Notes under the pieces: generated by a model
What the model saw: the letters and a program-made list of their open reading frames with translations, nothing else
Databases searched by the model: none
What the model was told of the DNA's origin: nothing
In this document: positions 6,964-11,255 of the stretch, in pieces
Layout: each line of letters opens with the position of its first letter
Numbering within the stretch: the stretch's first letter is position 1
Source of the DNA: Rhodospirillaceae bacterium CCH5-H10
Lineage (GTDB): Bacteria; Pseudomonadota; Alphaproteobacteria; Reyranellales; Reyranellaceae
Length of the DNA stretch: 11,255 bases
Direction of reading: 5' to 3'
Assembly: GCA_001557035.1 (NCBI GenBank)
Contig: LSKJ01000756.1
Location: 1-11,255 of the forward strand
Made by a program: the position numbers and the translations under genes

Positions 6964-6998
6964 CTGGCCAATTTACCGGCTGCGGTCGCTTCGGCACA
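6964..6998. promoter_or_regulatory. Short divergent intergenic region, presumed to carry control sites for both strands
   Basis: Only about 35 nt separate the divergent starts of the hydrolase (-) and phosphotransferase (+) genes, or 44 nt if the latter starts at 7008. Promoters for both long transcripts must therefore lie here or inside the 5' coding ends. On the minus strand a TAAATT hexamer could be a -10 box, but no matching -35 box is convincing. This entry rests on gene layout rather than a recognised motif. Confidence 0.3.
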
Positions 6999-8069
6999 AT
7001 GGAGGACATGACGCCCCTTTCGCCCGAGGCTGCCAGCGCCGAGCACCTCACCGACGTGCTTCGCCGGAATGGCGCGCTGGGCAGCGGCCGCGTCTCCGCC
7101 GTCTCGGTCGACCGGACGTTCCCGACGATACTGTCCCTCGTCCAGCGGCTGCGGCTCACCTACGAAGGCGCCTCCCCGGATGCGCCGACGTCGCTCATCT
7201 TCAAGACCGACCTGCCGAATCGTCCCGGGGTAAAATGGGAAAGCGGCCGAAAGGAAGTCGCTTTCTATGCGACTGTCGCGCCTGCAACGCCGGATGGCCT
7301 GCTGCTGCGCTGCTTCGAGGCGCACCACGATGCGGCGACCGGCGCATGGCACCTGCTGCTGGAGGACCTGACCGATTCGCACCTGGTTGCGACGCAGTGG
7401 CCGGTGCCCCCGACGATCGCGCAAAGCGAGGCGATCGTTCGAACCCATGCCCGCTTCCAGGCCGCGTGGTGGGACGATCCGCGACTGGGCGTGACGGTCG
7501 GCACCTGGCCCGAGCCGAAGGCCGTCCAGGACTGGCTGAAGGACCTCGCAACGTCCTATGCAAAGTTCGCGGACATGCTGGGCGACCGCCTGTCGGCGGA
7601 TCGGCGCGCATTCTACGAACGAGTGTTCGACCAGGCGCCTCGCGTACTCCAGCGCTATCGCGCGCGGCGCAACCTGACCCTCGTGCAGGGCGATTCCCAT
7701 ACCTGGAACTGCTTCCTCCCGCGCGACGGTTCATCGGACACGGCCCGGCTGTTCGACTGGGATGCCTGGCGACCGGCTTCCGGCGCCGAGGACCTCGCCT
7801 ACATGATGGCGATGCACTGGTATCCGGACCTGCGTCAGCGTGCGGAGGGCCATCTGCTCGATTGCTTCCATGCCGGCCTGATCGACCATGGCGTAACGGG
7901 CTATGACCGGTCGTCGCTGCAGGACGACTATCGACTGGCCGTTCTGTGGCTGACGACCCGGCCGATCTGGATGCAGTCCGCCGGGATCCCGCCCGTGATC
8001 TGGTGGAATCATCTGGAGCGCATTCACCTGGCCGTCGACGATCTCGACTGTCGCGCACTGGTGTCGTGA
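6999..8069 (+). CDS. Aminoglycoside/choline-kinase-like phosphotransferase (APH fold)
   Basis: 356 residues; an ATP-dependent small-molecule kinase by fold. Visible elements are a probable ATP-binding Lys69 (SLIFKTD), the hinge region LLLEDLTDSHLV, the Brenner catalytic loop LVQGDSHTWNCF with Asp232 and Asn237, and the metal-binding Asp253 in LFDWDAW. The His that usually precedes the loop (HGDxHxxN) is Gln here, with Gly-Asp and Asn kept, so activity is likely. The WDDP, WYPDLR and WWNHLERI segments resemble the ecdysteroid/choline-kinase-like subgroup more than antibiotic-resistance APHs. The start could be ATG 6999 or ATG 7008; GGAGG at 7001-7005 lies just before the second, at a rather short distance. 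The stop is 31 nt before the Rieske gene, so it is probably in the same operon. The substrate is unknown; an alcohol- or amine-bearing small molecule is inference. Confidence 0.85.
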   Translation: MEDMTPLSPEAASAEHLTDVLRRNGALGSGRVSAVSVDRTFPTILSLVQRLRLTYEGASPDAPTSLIFKTDLPNRPGVKWESGRKEVAFYATVAPATPDGLLLRCFEAHHDAATGAWHLLLEDLTDSHLVATQWPVPPTIAQSEAIVRTHARFQAAWWDDPRLGVTVGTWPEPKAVQDWLKDLATSYAKFADMLGDRLSADRRAFYERVFDQAPRVLQRYRARRNLTLVQGDSHTWNCFLPRDGSSDTARLFDWDAWRPASGAEDLAYMMAMHWYPDLRQRAEGHLLDCFHAGLIDHGVTGYDRSSLQDDYRLAVLWLTTRPIWMQSAGIPPVIWWNHLERIHLAVDDLDCRALVS

Positions 8070-8100
8070 CACGCAGGGGCGTTTGCGCGAAACTTTGCGC

Positions 8101-9432
8101 ATGATGAGCCCCGAGCAGAACGAACTGATGACCCGCGTCGGTCCGGGCACCCGGTGCGGCGCGCTGATGCGCCATTACTGGCATCCCGTGGCCCTCGCCG
8201 ACGAGCTACCGGCCGAGCGCCCGGCGAAGGCGGTGCGCGTGCTGGGGCAGGATTTCGTGCTGTTCCGCGATGAGCGCGGCCGGCACGGGCTGCTCGACCG
8301 CGACTGTCCGCACCGCGGTGCCGACCTCGCGTTCGGCCGCCTCGAGGATGGCGGCCTGCGCTGCCTGTTCCATGGCTGGCTGTTCGACGTTGACGGCAAG
8401 TGCCTGGAGACCCCGGCCGAACCGGAGGGCAGCGTGCTCTGCCAGCGGGTACGCCAGCGCAGCTACCCCGTCGTCGTGAAGAATGGCATCGTCTTCGCCT
8501 ATCTCGGCGAGGGAGAAGCCCCCGCCTTCCCCGACTTTGACTGCTTTCTCGCGCCCGGCACGCACGCCTTTGCATTCAAGGGGCTGATCGAGTGCAACTG
8601 GCTGCAGGCGCTGGAGGTCGGCATCGACCCGGCGCACGCCTCCTACCTGCATCGCTTCTACGAGGACGAGGATACCGGCGCGGCCTACGGCAAGCAGTTC
8701 CGCTCCGCCTCGGCCGATTCCGAAATCCCGATGACGCGCCTGCTGCGCGAGTTCCCGCGCCCCAGGCTCGACGTCGAGGCCACCGACTACGGCCTGCGCC
8801 TCTTCGCGCTGCGCAAGCTGAACGAACAGCATACGCATGTGCGCGTCACCAACCTCGTCTTTCCCTACGCCTTCGTGATCCCGATGAGCGCGGAGATGAC
8901 GATCACGCAGTGGCACGTGCCGATCGACGATACGAGCTGCTACTGGTACGCGATCTTCACCAGCTTCGGTAAGCCGGTCGACCATGCCGCGATGCGCGAG
9001 CAGCGGCTGAAGCTCTACCAGCTTCCCGACTATCGCCCGCTGATCGGCCGTCACAACGACTACGGCTACAGCGTCGCCGAACAGAAGAATCAGACCTTCA
9101 CCGGCATGGGCTTCGACATCAACGTCCACGACCAGTGGGCGGTCGAGAGCCAGGGCCGCATCCAGGACCGCACGCGCGAACATCTCGGCACGACCGACAA
9201 GGCGATCGTCGCCTACCGACGCATGCTGCTGTCGTCCATTGGCCAGGTCGGCAACGGCGAGCGGCCGATCATGTGGCTCGATCCCCATCGCGCCGCCGCG
9301 ATCCGCGGTCCCGTCGCGATCGACGGGATGGGACCGACGGAAGGCTGGGAAGCCTACTGGAAGGACGTCGACGTGCGCCGCCGCCGCGCCTCGAGCTGGG
9401 CGGCCGACACTGTCCCTCCGCTGGTCGCGTAG
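8101..9432 (+). CDS. Rieske [2Fe-2S] aromatic-ring/non-haem iron oxygenase alpha subunit
   Basis: About 443 residues. The start at ATG 8101 (or the adjacent ATG 8104, giving MSPEQNELMTRVGPGT) is preferred to an upstream TTG because SPEQNEL is the usual N-terminus of this group. The Rieske cluster ligands are Cys69-x-His71 (DCPHRG) and Cys88-x2-His91 (RCLFHGW). The mononuclear-iron site shows Asp176-x2-His179-x4-His184 in IDPAHASYLHR, the same spacing as Asp205/His208/His213 of naphthalene dioxygenase; the third ligand Asp near the C-terminus was not located with confidence. The protein resembles single-subunit-type oxygenases such as the LigX-like O-demethylase group and needs an electron-transfer partner, not encoded in this window. 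Expected chemistry is hydroxylation or O-/N-dealkylation of a small, often aromatic, substrate. It lies 2 nt before the GS-like gene. Confidence 0.93.
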   Translation: MMSPEQNELMTRVGPGTRCGALMRHYWHPVALADELPAERPAKAVRVLGQDFVLFRDERGRHGLLDRDCPHRGADLAFGRLEDGGLRCLFHGWLFDVDGKCLETPAEPEGSVLCQRVRQRSYPVVVKNGIVFAYLGEGEAPAFPDFDCFLAPGTHAFAFKGLIECNWLQALEVGIDPAHASYLHRFYEDEDTGAAYGKQFRSASADSEIPMTRLLREFPRPRLDVEATDYGLRLFALRKLNEQHTHVRVTNLVFPYAFVIPMSAEMTITQWHVPIDDTSCYWYAIFTSFGKPVDHAAMREQRLKLYQLPDYRPLIGRHNDYGYSVAEQKNQTFTGMGFDINVHDQWAVESQGRIQDRTREHLGTTDKAIVAYRRMLLSSIGQVGNGERPIMWLDPHRAAAIRGPVAIDGMGPTEGWEAYWKDVDVRRRRASSWAADTVPPLVA

Positions 9433-9434
9433 CC

Positions 9435-10865
9435 ATGACGCTGGTCGAGCGCGCGGGCCTCTGGAACGAGGAACGCAAGGCCGCCACGCGCGAGGCCGAG
9501 CGGCGCATGAAGGCGGGCGAAATGTCCGTCGTGCGGCTGGCCTTCGCCGACCAGCACGGCATCCTGCGCGGCAAGACGATCGTGGCGTCGGAAGTCGATG
9601 CCGCGCTGAAGAACGGCGTCGGCTTCACGACCACGATGCTGCTGAAGGACACGTCGCATCGGACGGTCTTCCCGGTCTGGCAGCCGGGCGGCGGCTTCGG
9701 GATGAAGGAGCTGGAGGGCGCGGCCGACGTGGTCATGCTGCCCGATCCCACGACTTTCCGTGCCCTGCCCTGGGCGCCGCATTCCGGCTGGATGCTGTGC
9801 GACATCCATTTCGCCGACGGCCGGCCGATGCCGCTCTGCACGCGGCACGTCCTGCGCAAGACCCTCTCTTCGCTGAAGGATCGCGGCTACGATTTCTGCG
9901 CCGGCCTCGAAGTCGAATTCCACCTGTTCAAGCTGGAGAAGGCCAGGCTCGGCACCGGCGATGCCGGCCAGCCGGGCGAGCCGCCCGAGGTGTCGCTGCT
10001 GAACCAGGGTTATCAGTACTTGACCGAGCAGCGCTATGACGAGATGGATCCGATCCTGGAGATCCTGCGCACCAATCTGGTCGATCTCGGCCTCCCGCTG
10101 CGCTCGCTCGAAGTCGAGTTCGGACCCAGCCAGGTCGAATTCACCTTCCGCACCGGCACCGGGCTCGATCCGGCCGACACAATGGTGCTGTTCCGCAGCG
10201 CCACCAAACAGATCGCCCAGCGCAACGGATTCCACGCCTCGTTCATGTGCCGGCCAAAGCTCGCCAACGTGATGTCGAGCGGCTGGCACCTGCACCAGTC
10301 GCTGATCGACCGGAAGACGCACGCCAACGCCTTCGTCGACGCCAACGAAACCCTGTCGGCGACCGGTCGCCACTACATGGCCGGCCTGCTCGAACATGCG
10401 CGCGCCGCAGCAGCCTTCAGCACGCCGACGCTGAACGGCTACAAGCGCTATCGCCCCTTCTCGCTCGCGCCCGACCGCGCCATCTGGGGCCGCGACAATC
10501 GCGGCGTGATGGTGCGCGTGCTGGGCGGACCGGGCGATCCGGCAACGCATCTCGAGAACCGCGTCGGCGAGCCGGCCGCCAATCCCTACCTCTATATGGC
10601 GAGCCAGATCGTCTGCGGCCTCGATGGAATGGAGCGCGCGCTCGATCCCGGGCCGTCGGCCGACAAACCCTACGAGGCCAACGCGCCGCTACTGCCGCGT
10701 TCGCTCCGCGAGGCTCTGGCGGCACTGAAGGAGAGCCAGGTATTGCGCGCCGGGCTCGGTGACTTCTTCATCGACTACTATCTCCGCCTCAAGCAGGCCG
10801 AGATCGACCGCTTCGAGCTCGAAGTCAGCGACTGGGAACAGCGCGAGTATTTTTCGCTGTTCTGA
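9435..10865 (+). CDS. Glutamine-synthetase-family ligase (GS-like, possibly gamma-glutamyl-amine synthetase)
   Basis: 476 residues, ATP-grasping GS fold. The beta-grasp domain has VVRLAFADQHGILRGKTI at about residues 33-50. Catalytic-domain residues are visible in order: Glu159 and Glu161 in LEVEFHLF, Glu228 and Glu235 in EVEFGPSQVEFTF (metal/glutamate site), His285 in GWHLHQSL, the NGYKRYRPFSLAPDRAIWGRDNRG phosphate loop, and Glu374/Arg376 in ENRVGEPAANPYLY. So ligase chemistry (gamma-glutamyl phosphate plus an amine) is expected. Gene context argues against housekeeping GlnA: it starts 2 nt after the Rieske oxygenase stop and has no nitrogen-regulation gene beside it. No adenylylation-site tyrosine segment was identified. 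In gamma-glutamylanilide, gamma-glutamylputrescine and gamma-glutamylmethylamide synthetases the same fold ligates other amines; a non-ammonia substrate is inference. The ribosome site is weak; coupling to the Rieske gene is likely. Confidence 0.9.
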   Translation: MTLVERAGLWNEERKAATREAERRMKAGEMSVVRLAFADQHGILRGKTIVASEVDAALKNGVGFTTTMLLKDTSHRTVFPVWQPGGGFGMKELEGAADVVMLPDPTTFRALPWAPHSGWMLCDIHFADGRPMPLCTRHVLRKTLSSLKDRGYDFCAGLEVEFHLFKLEKARLGTGDAGQPGEPPEVSLLNQGYQYLTEQRYDEMDPILEILRTNLVDLGLPLRSLEVEFGPSQVEFTFRTGTGLDPADTMVLFRSATKQIAQRNGFHASFMCRPKLANVMSSGWHLHQSLIDRKTHANAFVDANETLSATGRHYMAGLLEHARAAAAFSTPTLNGYKRYRPFSLAPDRAIWGRDNRGVMVRVLGGPGDPATHLENRVGEPAANPYLYMASQIVCGLDGMERALDPGPSADKPYEANAPLLPRSLREALAALKESQVLRAGLGDFFIDYYLRLKQAEIDRFELEVSDWEQREYFSLF

Positions 10866-10884
10866 TCCGCCCGTCTCGATCAGA
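10861..10884 (+). promoter_or_regulatory. Hairpin between GS-like gene and cutA
   Basis: A perfect 7-bp inverted repeat (TCTGATC at 10861-10867 with GATCAGA at 10878-10884, 10-nt loop) covers the GS-like stop codon. No T-run follows, so it is not a classical intrinsic terminator; it could slow or pause polymerase or protect an RNA end. The cutA ribosome site AGAAGAG overlaps its 3' edge. Confidence 0.4.
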
Positions 10885-10894
10885 AGAGACCGTC

Positions 10895-11209
10895 ATGAGC
10901 GCCATCGCCGTCGTCACCACCGTCGCCAACCGCAAGGACGCCCGCTCGCTCGCCCGCGCGCTGGTCGAGGCGAAGCTCGCCGCCTGCGCCCAGATTTCCC
11001 GAATCGAAAGCGTCTACACATGGAAAGGCGCCATCGAGAGCGGCAAGGAATATCGCATCCTGTTCAAGACCCTCGACGAGCACTACCCCGCCGTCGAGCG
11101 GGCGATCCTCGACCTGCATCCCTACGAGGTGCCCGCGATCCACGCGTTTCCGATGGTGCACGTCTCGCCAGCCTATGCCGCCTGGATCGAGGAGAGCGTC
11201 GCCGTCTAG
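10895..11209 (+). CDS. cutA: Divalent-cation tolerance protein CutA
   Basis: 104 residues, the normal CutA1 length. The family signature is clear: VVTTVANRKDARSLARALVEAKLAACAQI (with Cys31), then SVYTWKGAIESGKEYRILFKT and HPYEVPAIHAF, which are the conserved central strands and Pro-Tyr-Glu-Val-Pro loop. CutA forms a small ferredoxin-like-fold trimer in the cytoplasm, reported to bind copper and other divalent cations; its physiological role is still debated. The ATG at 10895 has AGAAGAG upstream at suitable spacing. It lies 29 nt after the GS-like gene, separated by a small hairpin, so it may be cotranscribed or have its own promoter. Its TAG stop overlaps the convergent neighbour's stop in CTAG. 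Confidence 0.95.
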   Translation: MSAIAVVTTVANRKDARSLARALVEAKLAACAQISRIESVYTWKGAIESGKEYRILFKTLDEHYPAVERAILDLHPYEVPAIHAFPMVHVSPAYAAWIEESVAV

Positions 11210-11255
11210 GTCTGGCCGCTCTCCAGCATCGTCGTCCAGCGCTTCTGCATCTCCT
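11206..11255 (-). CDS. C-terminal fragment of an unidentified convergent gene
   Basis: Reading the minus strand from the window edge gives an open frame of 15 complete codons, EMQKRWTTMLESGQT, ending at TAG (complement of 11206-11208). That stop shares the CTAG tetranucleotide with cutA. The amino-acid composition is plausible for a real protein end, and no other gene is evident there. The fragment is too short to identify. Confidence is low because an open frame of this length can occur by chance. Confidence 0.4.
   Translation of the reverse strand, partial: EMQKRWTTMLESGQT

Noticed and set aside
6999..8069. Aminoglycoside-resistance gene
   Set aside because: Only the kinase fold is supported; surrounding genes are metabolic and the sequence looks closer to choline/ecdysteroid-kinase-like proteins.
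8083..8100. TTG at 8083 as the Rieske start
   Set aside because: It adds six residues of no family similarity; the double ATG at 8101/8104 gives the usual MSPEQNEL start.
9135..9434. Extended N-terminus for the GS-like protein beginning at 9135
   Set aside because: That segment overlaps the C-terminus of the Rieske protein in another frame and is Arg-rich; ATG 9435 begins the recognisable protein.
9354..10550. 398-codon minus-strand open frame opposite the GS-like gene
   Set aside because: Its composition is shadow-like; all glutamine-synthetase motifs are in the plus-strand frame.

Overview
The window is GC-rich, densely packed bacterial DNA, with genes separated by 0-40 nt or overlapping. 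Codon use, gene content and a long palindromic repeat of the CCTCATGCTGAGGAG type fit a soil or environmental alphaproteobacterium, perhaps Rhodospirillales/Reyranella-like or Bradyrhizobium-like. That placement is inference; there is no rRNA or other taxonomic marker in the window.

Layout. (a) 1-500 (+): the 3' part of an RluA-type pseudouridine synthase gene, cut by the window edge and interrupted by a single in-frame TGA at 294-296. The conserved C-terminal sequence continues in the same frame after it. (b) 472-6963 (-): seven genes on one strand, in transcription order alpha/beta-hydrolase, zinc-type alcohol dehydrogenase, glutathione S-transferase-like protein, membrane-anchored NEW3-domain protein, ABC ATPase, ABC-2 permease and a GNAT-like protein. 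Two junctions are GTGA start/stop overlaps and most others are short gaps. The exception is the 162-nt gap between ATPase and permease, which holds a 110-bp interrupted palindrome. (c) 6999-10865 (+), divergent: an aminoglycoside/choline-kinase-like phosphotransferase, a Rieske non-haem iron oxygenase alpha subunit and a glutamine-synthetase-like ligase. (d) 10895-11209 (+): cutA, followed by the convergent tail of an unidentified gene that shares the CTAG stop tetranucleotide.

How the genes may work together. The minus-strand run joins a small-molecule oxidoreduction/hydrolysis group (hydrolase, dehydrogenase, GST) to a four-gene ABC module (NEW3 protein, ATPase, permease, GNAT-like protein). 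The NEW3 protein is probably the periplasmic partner of the ABC pair. The plus-strand run pairs a Rieske oxygenase with a GS-like ligase 2 nt apart. By analogy with aniline dioxygenase systems (gamma-glutamylanilide synthase plus Rieske oxygenase), it may be a glutamylation-dependent amine-oxidation module; the substrate cannot be read from sequence.

Nothing here is a convincing wholly new defence or mobile system. The points most worth checking are the RluA nonsense codon, the Rieske/GS pair with its upstream kinase, the NEW3-ABC-GNAT module, and the palindrome inside that operon. No tRNA, rRNA, CRISPR array, insertion sequence or riboswitch was seen.
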